Shown: positions 1 to 6,718 of the stretch, one piece after another | How the letters are laid out: each line of letters starts with the position of its first letter | Numbering within the stretch: the stretch's first letter is position 1 | Source of the DNA: Elusimicrobiota bacterium | GTDB taxonomy: Bacteria; Elusimicrobiota; Elusimicrobia; UBA1565 | Direction of reading: 5' to 3' | Length of the DNA stretch: 64,000 nucleotides | Assembly: GCA_041660925.1 (NCBI GenBank) | Contig: JBAZVI010000004.1 | Span: 186,001 to 250,000 of the forward strand | Program-made: the position numbers and the translations under genes | Notes under the pieces: model-generated | What the model saw: the letters and a program-made list of their open reading frames with translations, nothing else | The model's database searches: none | What the model was told of the DNA's origin: nothing

Positions 1-532
1 CGTCGAGCACCGCGAGCGCGAGGGGCGCCGGGATGTCGGAGGGGAGCTTCGCGTAGAGGCCGCTCTCGAAGAGCACCGCCTGGCCGCGGACGCGGACCTG
101 GTCCACGTCCTTCTTGACCTCGAGGATCTCGTCGATGCGCAGCGGGGTCAGCGAGAGGGAGACGAGGCTCGCGATGCGGTCGCCGGGCTTGAGCGGGCAC
201 TTCCCCGCCAGCGCCGGGCCGACCTTCGCGACCGTGCCGATGAACATCCCGCCCGAGCCGGTGACGGGGTTCTGCATCTTGCCGCGCTCGGCGACGATGC
301 CGAGGATGGCCGCGCGGATCTTCCCCTCGTCGCCGCCCGCGGCGGCCTTGATCTGCGTGAAGCTCGCCGAGTCGACGTTCAGCGTGTCCACGTCCACGAG
401 GATCTCGTCGTCGTAGGGCGCGTCCATCGCGTTGTCGAGCTTCTCGGCCGGCTGGGGCAGGACGCCCGCGGGCTTGAGCACCCGGTGCGTGCCGAACGGG
501 TTCCCCTTGCGGGAGGCGGTGGAGGTCTTCAT
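1..532 (-). CDS. kdd: L-erythro-3,5-diaminohexanoate dehydrogenase, 3' part outside window
   Basis: The first 177 codons are visible; the gene runs off the left edge. It begins MKTSTASRKGNPFGTHRV and continues with KPAGVLPQPAEKLDN, which I recognise as the N-terminal part of 3,5-diaminohexanoate dehydrogenase (EC 1.4.1.11). This enzyme oxidatively deaminates 3,5-diaminohexanoate to 3-keto-5-aminohexanoate in lysine fermentation. The ATG overlaps the TGA of the upstream kce gene (ATGA), so the two are translationally coupled. The NAD-binding half lies outside the window. The identity rests on recognised sequence plus the adjacent kce, whose substrate is this enzyme's product. Confidence 0.85.
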   Translation of the reverse strand, partial: MKTSTASRKGNPFGTHRVLKPAGVLPQPAEKLDNAMDAPYDDEILVDVDTLNVDSASFTQIKAAAGGDEGKIRAAILGIVAERGKMQNPVTGSGGMFIGTVAKVGPALAGKCPLKPGDRIASLVSLSLTPLRIDEILEVKKDVDQVRVRGQAVLFESGLYAKLPSDIPAPLALAVLD

Positions 533-1350
533 GCGCCCCTCAGCTGCAGCGCCTTGCGCACGTCGCCCGGCTTCGCGATCTCGAGCCCGGACTCCTTCGC
601 GATGCGGACCGCGCGCTCGACGAGCTGGGCGTTGCTCTTGGCGAGCACGCCCTTGGAGAAGTAGACGTTGTCCTCCATCCCGACGCGGATGAAGCCGCCC
701 AGGGCCACCGCGCCGTAGATGGACATGAGCGACGCCTTGCCGCCGATGCCCATGACCGTCCAGAAGCTGCCGGCGGGGACGCGGCGCACGAAGAAGTCCA
801 GGACCTCGGGCTCGTACTTCACCCCGCCCGGGACGTTGAGGACGAAGCCGTAATGGAAGGGAGGCTCGATGAGCTTCTCCTTGACCAGGACGTGGCTCGC
901 GTAGACGTGCGAGAGGTCGAAGCACTCGAGGGTCGGCCGCACCTTCCGCTTCTTCATCTCGGAGGCGAACTCGCGCATGATGGGGAGCGTGTTGACGATG
1001 TACTCGTCTCCGAAGTTGACGGTCCCGCAGTCGAGGGAGGCCATCTCGGGCTCGAGGGTGACCGGCTGGAGGCGCTCCTGCGGGGTCATCCCCACGGCGC
1101 CCCCGGTCGTGACCTCGATGACGACGTCGCACTTGCGGCGGATGAGCTCCATCGTCTTCTTGAAGACCTTCACGTCCTGCGTCGGCTTCTCGTGCTCGTC
1201 GCGGACGTGGAGGTGGACGACGGAGGCTCCCGCCTCGTACGCCTCGAAGGCCGAGTCGGCGATCTGCTCCGGGGTGACCGGGAGGTTCGGGTTGTGCTGA
1301 CGGGTCGTCTCGGCGCCCGTCACCGCGCAGGTGATGACCATCTTGTCCAT
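529..1350 (-). CDS. kce: 3-keto-5-aminohexanoate cleavage enzyme (BKACE/DUF849 family)
   Basis: A 273-residue protein starting MDKMVITCAVTGAETTRQ. It has the family's metal-binding HLHVRD motif near residue 48, and the ECFDLSH and NVPGG segments typical of beta-keto acid cleavage enzymes. Kce condenses 3-keto-5-aminohexanoate with acetyl-CoA to give 3-aminobutyryl-CoA and acetoacetate. The reading frame stays open upstream into the CoA-transferase gene, but the ATG at 1350 fits the family N-terminus and follows an AGAGGAT ribosome-binding site. It ends overlapping kdd and begins 8 nt after the CoA-transferase B stop. The specificity call depends on kdd being next door; BKACE enzymes alone are hard to assign. 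Confidence 0.88.
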   Translation of the reverse strand: MDKMVITCAVTGAETTRQHNPNLPVTPEQIADSAFEAYEAGASVVHLHVRDEHEKPTQDVKVFKKTMELIRRKCDVVIEVTTGGAVGMTPQERLQPVTLEPEMASLDCGTVNFGDEYIVNTLPIMREFASEMKKRKVRPTLECFDLSHVYASHVLVKEKLIEPPFHYGFVLNVPGGVKYEPEVLDFFVRRVPAGSFWTVMGIGGKASLMSIYGAVALGGFIRVGMEDNVYFSKGVLAKSNAQLVERAVRIAKESGLEIAKPGDVRKALQLRGA

Positions 1351-1358
1351 GGGATCCT

Positions 1359-2012
1359 CTAGAACTTCCCGATCTTCGGCGCGAGGGTCAGCCTCGCCGC
1401 CGTCTTCTTGACGACCTCTTCGACCGTCGTGTCCTCGGCGACCTCCTCGAGGACCAGCCCCTGCGGGGTCACGCGGATGACCGCCATGTCGGTGACGATG
1501 AGGTCCACCTCCTTGCGGGCGGTCAGCGGGAGCGTGCACTTGGGGAGGATCTTGGAGGCGCCGTTCTTGCTGACGTGCTCCATCGAGATGATGACCTTCT
1601 TCGCGCCGACGACGAGGTCCATCGCCCCGCCCATCCCGGGCACCATCTTGCCGGGGATCATGTAGTTGGCGAGGTTCCCCTCTTCGTCGACCTCGAGCGC
1701 GCCGAGCACGGTGACGTCGAGGTGCCCGCCGCGGATGATGGAGAAGGACATCGCGGAGTCGAAGTAGCAGCCGCCGGGGATCATCGTCACCGGCTTGCCG
1801 CCGGCGTTGACGGTATCGAGGTCCTCTTTCCCCTTCTCCGGGGAGGGCCCGAGGCCGATGAAGCCGTTCTCGGAGTGGAGGAGGATGGTCCGGTCCTTGG
1901 GCAGGTAGTCGGCCACCATCGTGGGCATGCCGATGCCGAGGTTCACGAGGGAGTTGTCCGGGAGCTCCCGGGCGATCCTCTGGGCGATGCGGACTCTCTT
2001 ATCGTCAGGCAT
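1359..2012 (-). CDS. 3-oxoacid (acetoacetate) CoA-transferase subunit B
   Basis: A 217-residue family I CoA-transferase beta subunit. SENGFIGLGP near residue 50 carries the catalytic glutamate that forms the enzyme-CoA thioester. The GIGMP segment and a C-terminal TRLTLAPKIGKF-like end are also typical. It pairs with the alpha subunit upstream, whose 3' end overlaps this start by 8 nt. In this operon the likely job is to move CoA between butyryl-CoA or acetyl-CoA and the acetoacetate released by Kce. Substrate choice (butyrate or acetate) cannot be read from sequence. Confidence 0.9.
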   Translation of the reverse strand: MPDDKRVRIAQRIARELPDNSLVNLGIGMPTMVADYLPKDRTILLHSENGFIGLGPSPEKGKEDLDTVNAGGKPVTMIPGGCYFDSAMSFSIIRGGHLDVTVLGALEVDEEGNLANYMIPGKMVPGMGGAMDLVVGAKKVIISMEHVSKNGASKILPKCTLPLTARKEVDLIVTDMAVIRVTPQGLVLEEVAEDTTVEEVVKKTAARLTLAPKIGKF

Positions 2013-2664
2013 TGCCGCCTCCTTTCACGATGTCGGTGACGAAGACGCAGGGGATCGTCGCCTTGTCCGGGTCGATCCCTCCGGGCTCGACGACCTTGTC
2101 CGTCTCGACGAAGACCCGTTCGGCCGCCATCGCCATCACGACGTTGAAGTTCTTCATGGACTTGGGCACGAAGGCGTTGCCGAAGCGGTCGACCTCGCGC
2201 GCCTGCAGGAAGGCGAAGTCGGCGTGCAGCGGAAGCTCGAGCAGGAACTTCTTCCCGGAGACCTCCACCGTGCGCTTGCCGTTCTCGACCTCGGTGCCGA
2301 GGCCCGTCGGGGTGAGCACGCCGCCCAGGCCCGCGCCGCACGCGCGGATGCGCTCGGCGAGGGTGCCCTGCGGCACGAGCTCGACGACCATCTCGCCGGA
2401 GTGCATCTTCTGCCCGGCGACGGGGTTGAGCCCGATGTGGGAGGCGATGAGGTGCTTCACCTGGCCCGCGACGATGAGCTTGCCGACCCCGCGGTCGGGG
2501 AAGCCGGCGTCGTTGCAGATGATCGTGAGGTCCTTGACGCCCTTCTTGAGCAGGGCCTCCATGAGCTGCGGCGGCTGGCCGCAGCACATGAAGCCGCTGA
2601 CCATGATGGACGCGCCGTCCTTCACTTCGCGGACGGCCTCTTCGGGTGTGCAGATTCTCTTCAT
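2005..2664 (-). CDS. 3-oxoacid (acetoacetate) CoA-transferase subunit A
   Basis: A 219-residue family I CoA-transferase alpha subunit starting MKRICTPEEAVREVKDGAS. The glycine-rich GFMCCGQPP and the GTLAERIRACGAG stretch are conserved in this family. An in-frame ATG lies 13 codons upstream, but 2664 matches the usual N-terminus and is preceded by GGAGAAT. This is the first gene of the lysine-fermentation operon (A, B, kce, kdd). A TATAAT box lies 30 nt upstream of the start. Confidence 0.9.
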   Translation of the reverse strand: MKRICTPEEAVREVKDGASIMVSGFMCCGQPPQLMEALLKKGVKDLTIICNDAGFPDRGVGKLIVAGQVKHLIASHIGLNPVAGQKMHSGEMVVELVPQGTLAERIRACGAGLGGVLTPTGLGTEVENGKRTVEVSGKKFLLELPLHADFAFLQAREVDRFGNAFVPKSMKNFNVVMAMAAERVFVETDKVVEPGGIDPDKATIPCVFVTDIVKGGGNA

Positions 2665-2694
2665 TGAGGGATTCTCCGTAAACGTTATAGCGCC

Positions 2695-2700
2695 ATTATA
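2695..2700 (-). promoter_or_regulatory. -10 box (TATAAT) of the lysine-fermentation operon
   Basis: On the minus strand TATAAT ends 30 nt before the CoA-transferase A start, in a short AT-rich patch between two GC-rich genes. No convincing -35 hexamer sits 17 nt upstream, so activation or an unusual promoter class is possible. The nearby XRE gene is a candidate regulator. Confidence 0.4.
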
Positions 2701-2744
2701 CACAAACGCGCCGCGCGCACGCGCGTCCGGGACGGACGGCGGGA

Positions 2745-3218
2745 TCAGGCCAGTTCGTCCCAGTCCAGCGGGGAGTCCTTGAGCCGGAGCCGCTGTTCCT
2801 CGAAGCGCACGAGGTGCATGGCCATGTCCTGCGCGGGCGCGTGGCGCTCGTGCGCCAGCGAGCGCAGGCCGGAGGCCGCGCGGCGCCGTGCGCTCGCGCG
2901 CAGGCGTTCGTCCACGACCGCGTCGAGGTCGCGCCGGGGCAGCGGGAGGACGAGGGCGTCGCAGAACATCGCGGAGAAGACCCGCTGAAGGGTGTCCATG
3001 CGCACCCCGCCCCGGCCGCTCTCGATGCGGGCGATCTGGGGCTGGGGAACGCCCGCGCGGCGAGCCAGTTGGGCCTGGGTCATGCGCAGGCGCGTGCGCA
3101 GGGTCCGCACCGCGGCCGACCAGGGCAGGGCCGACAACGCGGCGCCCTCCCGGGACAGGACCGCCACCGCCCGGTTCAGCGCGTAGATCTCGGTCTCATG
3201 GGTCCTTCGTTTGGCCAT
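2745..3218 (-). CDS. XRE-family helix-turn-helix regulator
   Basis: 157 residues. A helix-turn-helix is clear at about residues 40-75 (LRTRLRMTQAQLARRAGVPQ followed by PQIARIESGRGGVRMDTL). The basic, arginine-rich second half (LRASARRRAASGLRSLAHER) has no domain I recognise. The layout resembles mobile-mystery-protein A type regulators, but this is weak. The gene lies 80 nt upstream of the lysine-fermentation operon on the same strand and has its own AT-rich promoter. It may control that operon or itself; the effector is unknown. Confidence 0.8.
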   Translation of the reverse strand: MAKRRTHETEIYALNRAVAVLSREGAALSALPWSAAVRTLRTRLRMTQAQLARRAGVPQPQIARIESGRGGVRMDTLQRVFSAMFCDALVLPLPRRDLDAVVDERLRASARRRAASGLRSLAHERHAPAQDMAMHLVRFEEQRLRLKDSPLDWDELA

Positions 3219-3261
3219 TTCCCCTCCCGCTCCGTCGATGCGCGTAACAAATCCTGCGCAT

Positions 3262-3291
3262 ATTATATATCGTATATGTTATCGCGTTCAA
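3262..3291 (-). promoter_or_regulatory. Candidate promoter of the XRE regulator
   Basis: Minus strand TTGAAC (3291-3286) and TATAAT (3267-3262) are separated by 18 bp, 44 nt before the start codon. The surrounding 3250-3330 stretch is strikingly AT-rich, with partly symmetrical ATAT-type words that could be operator sites. Confidence 0.5.
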
Positions 3292-3462
3292 CATTATTTA
3301 TATCCTTTATGTTATATTCACAGGCTTATCAAGATATCCCCCGCCCCTTTTGGACGAAATGGAACGAAAGTCACCCCCCCTCCAGACTTATCCACAAAGG
3401 ATCGAATAGGCGCTGTCAAGGCCCTGTCAAGGCCCCTAGAGCGCATGGGTCCACGGGTCCCA

Positions 3463-3491
3463 TTGACAGCGGGGAGCGCGCGTGGTATATT
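3463..3491 (+). promoter_or_regulatory. Sigma-70-type promoter of the TetR/RND efflux operon
   Basis: A consensus TTGACA at 3463-3468 and TATATT at 3486-3491 are exactly 17 bp apart. It is the best -35/-10 pair in the window. The -10 box touches the palindromic operator, so a bound repressor would block RNA polymerase. Confidence 0.75.
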
Positions 3492-3515
3492 AATGACTGA
3501 CCGGTCAGTCATTAA
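3490..3515. promoter_or_regulatory. 26-bp perfect palindromic operator for the TetR repressor
   Basis: The half-site TTAATGACTGACC is followed directly by its exact reverse complement GGTCAGTCATTAA. It overlaps the end of the -10 box and ends 12 nt before the tetR-type start. This placement is classic for an autoregulating TetR-family repressor. The core TGACTGACCGGTCAGTCA resembles operators of several TetR efflux regulators. Confidence 0.8.
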
Positions 3516-3527
3516 CAAGGAAGAGCC

Positions 3528-4148
3528 ATGGCCCGCCCACACGCCGAGCACCCCGAACTCCGCCGCCGCCGCATCCTCGATGCCGCCCGCGTCGTCATGG
3601 CGCGCCAAGACTACCGCGATCTGCGCCTGGAGGACGTCGCCCGCGAGGCCGGGCTCGCGAAAGGGACCCTCTACCTTTATTTTCGCGACAAAACCGATCT
3701 CATGTGTGCGGTGCTCGATGATATGCTCCACGGCATGGAGGACCTGGTCCGGGATGCCACGCCGAAGACCCCGGCCCCCTCCGCGCGCGAAGCCGCACGC
3801 ACGACGCTGCGGGCGATCGCCGAGGGACACCTTGCGTTCCTGGACGTCCACCACGACTTCATGACGCGCTGCATCAGCCAGGACCCTCTCCTCAGCGAAG
3901 ACCCTTCCTACGCGCCCATCCGCACGAGGATGAACGCCCATCTGACGATGCTGACGAAGCTCATCCGCGAGGCGCAGTCCGCGGGTCTGATGCGCCCCGG
4001 CGACCCCCGCATGGACGCGCTCTTCTTCATGGAGCTGCTGCGCCTCTTCCTGACCCGCCGGGTGGTCTTCGGGAACCGCCGCCCCCTGCGCACCCAGGCC
4101 GACGCTCTGCTGGACCTCTTCCTCAACGGCACCGGGAGGCACGCATGA
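3528..4148 (+). CDS. TetR/AcrR-family transcriptional repressor of the efflux operon
   Basis: 206 residues. The N-terminal helix-turn-helix reads RRRILDAARVVMARQDYRDL followed by LEDVAREAGLAKGTLYLYF, a textbook TetR DNA-binding domain. The helical C-terminal half would bind a ligand that is not predictable. It is the first gene of a tetR-tolC-adaptor-RND operon; its TGA overlaps the tolC-type ATG (ATGA). It likely represses its own operon through the palindrome at 3490-3515 and releases it when an efflux substrate binds. Confidence 0.9.
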   Translation: MARPHAEHPELRRRRILDAARVVMARQDYRDLRLEDVAREAGLAKGTLYLYFRDKTDLMCAVLDDMLHGMEDLVRDATPKTPAPSAREAARTTLRAIAEGHLAFLDVHHDFMTRCISQDPLLSEDPSYAPIRTRMNAHLTMLTKLIREAQSAGLMRPGDPRMDALFFMELLRLFLTRRVVFGNRRPLRTQADALLDLFLNGTGRHA

Positions 4149-5479
4149 AGCGGACCACGCTCGCCGCTTTCCTCTTTCTAGCCGCCCTCCACCGCACGTC
4201 CGCCGCGCAAGCTCCTGAGGCGCCGGCGCGGATCCTGACGCTGGAGGGCGCCGTGGAACTCGCTCTCAGGAACAACCTCGACGTCGCCCTCGCGGGCCTG
4301 CGCAAGGACACGACCCGCAGCGACCTGCGCCGCGCCTGGGCGGCGGCCATCCCGGACATCACCCTGACGGGGAGCCTGACCCGGAACCTGGAGCAGCCCA
4401 AGGCCTTCTTCGGCGGCGGAGCGATCGCCATGGGCCAGCCCTGGAGCATGCGCCACGCCGCGACGGTCGAGCAGGTCGTCTACGCCGGCGGGGCCGTCGC
4501 CTCGGGCGTGCGCGCGGCCCGCGCGGGCGTGGAGGTCGGGGAGGCGGAGCTCGCCGCCGCCCGCGCCGATGTCGTGCTCGCCGTCCGCTCCCTCTTCTAC
4601 GGCGTGCTCCTCGCGAGCGACACGGCCCGCATCCAGGCCGACAACCTCGCCTCCGCCGAGGACCACCTGCGCACCATCCGCGAGCGCTATCGCCAGGGCC
4701 TCGACAGCGACCTCGTGCTCCTGCGCCAGCAGGTCGAGGCCGCCAACGCGAAGCCCGCCCTCCTGCAGGCGCGCAACGCCCATGAGCTCGCCCAGCTCCA
4801 GCTCAAGGACACCCTGCGGCTCGACGTCGACGAGCCCGTCGAGTTCGTCGGCGCTCTCGAGCCGCCGAAGGGAGGGCTCCCTTCCTATGAAGGGCTCGTC
4901 CGCACGGCGCTGGAGAACAGCGCCGATTACAAGGCGGCCCGCTCGCGCGCCCTGCAGGCCGACGCGGTGCTGGGAGCCCTGAAGGGCAAGAACCTGCCCT
5001 GGCTCTCGGCGGTCGCGGACTACCAGTGGTACTCCGAGTCCCGCGACCTCGGCCCGGGCACGACGGAAAGGGACACGAGCTCGATGGCCGGCCTGCGCCT
5101 GCGCTGGCCCCTGTTCACGGGCGGAGAGATCCGCGAGCAGGTCCGTCAGGCCCGCATCACCAAGGACGCCTCCGAGACCGTCGCCGAGAAGGTCCTGCGC
5201 GCCGTGCGCCTCTCGGTCAAGCGCGCCTGGCTCTCCGCCGCCGAGGCCTCCGAGCGCTCGCGCAGCGGCGAGGAGGCCGTCGGCCAGGCCCGCCGCGCGC
5301 TCGAGGCCACCGAAGTCCGCTACCGCGCCGGGCAGTCCAGCCAGCTCGAGCTCACCGACGCCACGCTCGCGCTCCAGCGCGCCCGCCTGCTCTACGCGCA
5401 GGCCCTGCACGATTACCGCGCCGAACTCGCGTCCCTGGAAAGGGCCGCGGGCGTCGCCGTTGGTGCTCCGACCGAATAA
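4145..5479 (+). CDS. TolC-family outer-membrane efflux protein
   Basis: 444 residues with a Sec signal peptide (MKRTTLAAFLFLAALHRTSA, predicted cleavage soon after). Two repeated helical halves are seen: LTLEGAVELALRNNLDVALA at about 30-50, and a second half starting near residue 245 (YEGLVRTALENSADYKAA). RWPLFTGGEIREQVRQARI is a typical TolC second-half segment. It should form the outer-membrane channel for the RND pump encoded next. The last codons and TAA stop lie inside the left arm of a 307-bp palindromic repeat, so the extreme C-terminus may have been replaced by repeat sequence. Confidence 0.9.
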   Translation: MKRTTLAAFLFLAALHRTSAAQAPEAPARILTLEGAVELALRNNLDVALAGLRKDTTRSDLRRAWAAAIPDITLTGSLTRNLEQPKAFFGGGAIAMGQPWSMRHAATVEQVVYAGGAVASGVRAARAGVEVGEAELAAARADVVLAVRSLFYGVLLASDTARIQADNLASAEDHLRTIRERYRQGLDSDLVLLRQQVEAANAKPALLQARNAHELAQLQLKDTLRLDVDEPVEFVGALEPPKGGLPSYEGLVRTALENSADYKAARSRALQADAVLGALKGKNLPWLSAVADYQWYSESRDLGPGTTERDTSSMAGLRLRWPLFTGGEIREQVRQARITKDASETVAEKVLRAVRLSVKRAWLSAAEASERSRSGEEAVGQARRALEATEVRYRAGQSSQLELTDATLALQRARLLYAQALHDYRAELASLERAAGVAVGAPTE

Positions 5480-5770
5480 TTATGGACGCTTTGGAGGCCC
5501 GCACATGAGACGGATTCAAGGAGCGACGACCGAAGATAGCTTGAGCTATCTGAGGGAGGAGCGACGCAGAAGCCGCCCAGGGGCGGGCCTCCCCTTCCGC
5601 GACAGTTTCGCTGCCGAAAACAGCGGAACTTCCCGGAGTGGGACCGGGCGCTTTCGGCCGCCAGCCGCGTTGCTCGTCGCTCACATAGCTCAAGCTATGC
5701 TCGCTCCTCGCGCCTTGCCGGTCGGCCGAAATCGCCCGGTCAAAGCGTCCATAATTATTCGGTCGGAGCA
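5464..5770. repeat. 307-bp composite palindrome between tolC and adaptor genes
   Basis: Perfect 30-bp terminal inverted repeats (5464-5493 and 5741-5770, starting TGCTCCGACCGAATAATTAT) enclose two smaller hairpin cores. Core one is GATAGC-TTGA-GCTATC (5535-5550); core two is CATAGC-TCAA-GCTATG (5684-5699). Around both cores are GAGGAGCGA and GAGCAACG-like words, which also occur in the element at 14816-14977. No protein is encoded. It fills the whole gap inside the efflux operon and would fold strongly in the mRNA. It looks like a REP/BIME- or MITE-like element. Confidence 0.85.
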
Positions 5771-5785
5771 CAGGGAGGCCTCACG

Positions 5786-6718
5786 ATGAAGACCCGCATC
5801 CCCGTCCTGCTCTCCCTCCTGGCCCTGTCCGCCGCCTGCGGGAAGAAGGACAAGGCCGTCGAGCGCCTCGACACCTTCCCGGTGAAGACCGTCGCCGTCG
5901 AGAAGCGCGACGTCGAGGAGACGGTCGTCCTCGTCGGCTCCGTGAAGGCCAAGGACGAGGCGACCCTCTTCTCCCGCGTGCCGGGCAAGCTCCTGCGCAA
6001 CGCGCTGCAGGAAGGCGCCTCCGTGAAGAAAGGCGAGGCCGTCTCCTTCGTGGAGCGCGACGAGGTCGGCGTCCGCTTCGAGCCCGCCCCGGTGCCCTCG
6101 ACCCTCGACGGGGTCGTCGCCCGCGTCTATCTCGACCAGGGCCAGAACGTGACCCTGGGGACGCCCGTCGCGCTGGTCGTCGACGCCTCCGCCCTCTACG
6201 CCCGCGCCGACGTGCCCGAACGCTATGCGGGCCGCGTCCGCGTCGGCCAGGCGGTGCGCCTGAAGACCGACGCCTGGCCCGACCGGGTCTTCCGCGGGAC
6301 GGTCAGCCGCGTGAGCCCGGTCGTGGACCCCGTGAGCCGCAGCGCCCTCATCGAGACGCGCCTCGACGCGGGCTCCGGGCTCCGCTCGGGCATGTTCGGG
6401 GAGCTCACCCTGGTGCTCGGCAGCTCGGGGAAGGCCGTCGCGGTCCCCACGGTGGCGCTGACGGACGGCGGCGCCGTGGACGCCCGGGAAAGCGGCTGGG
6501 CCGTCTTCGTCTGCAAGGACGGGAAGGTCCGGAAGCGCGAGGTCGAGCTCGGCCTGCGCAACGACGAGTTCACGGAGATCCGCAAAGGCGTGGAGCCCGG
6601 GGAGCAGGTCGTGACCTTCGGCCTCTACGGACTCAAGGACGGAAGCCCCGTCGAAGTGCTCGACGGCCCGGTCCCTGCGGCGGGCCCTGGCGCCGCAGGC
6701 GCGGAGAGCGGGAAGTGA
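5786..6718 (+). CDS. RND efflux periplasmic adaptor lipoprotein (membrane fusion protein)
   Basis: 310 residues. The lipobox LSAAC (Cys 18) predicts a lipid anchor. Order seen: barrel-sandwich/lipoyl part (SVKAKDEATLFSRVPGKLL), a second lipoyl half (STLDGVVARVYLDQGQNV), then beta-barrel and membrane-proximal domains (RSGMFGELTLVLG). It is short for the family because it has no long alpha-hairpin. It should link the RND pump to TolC. The TGA overlaps the GTG start of the pump gene, so adaptor and pump are coupled. Confidence 0.9.
   Translation: MKTRIPVLLSLLALSAACGKKDKAVERLDTFPVKTVAVEKRDVEETVVLVGSVKAKDEATLFSRVPGKLLRNALQEGASVKKGEAVSFVERDEVGVRFEPAPVPSTLDGVVARVYLDQGQNVTLGTPVALVVDASALYARADVPERYAGRVRVGQAVRLKTDAWPDRVFRGTVSRVSPVVDPVSRSALIETRLDAGSGLRSGMFGELTLVLGSSGKAVAVPTVALTDGGAVDARESGWAVFVCKDGKVRKREVELGLRNDEFTEIRKGVEPGEQVVTFGLYGLKDGSPVEVLDGPVPAAGPGAAGAESGK

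Noticed and set aside
1340..1366. TCTAGAGGATCCCATGG between CoA-transferase B and kce looks like a cloning-vector polylinker (XbaI, BamHI, NcoI sites in a row).
   Set aside because: It is only 17 bp, lies exactly at a natural stop/ribosome-binding-site/start junction, and intact genes of one pathway continue on both sides.
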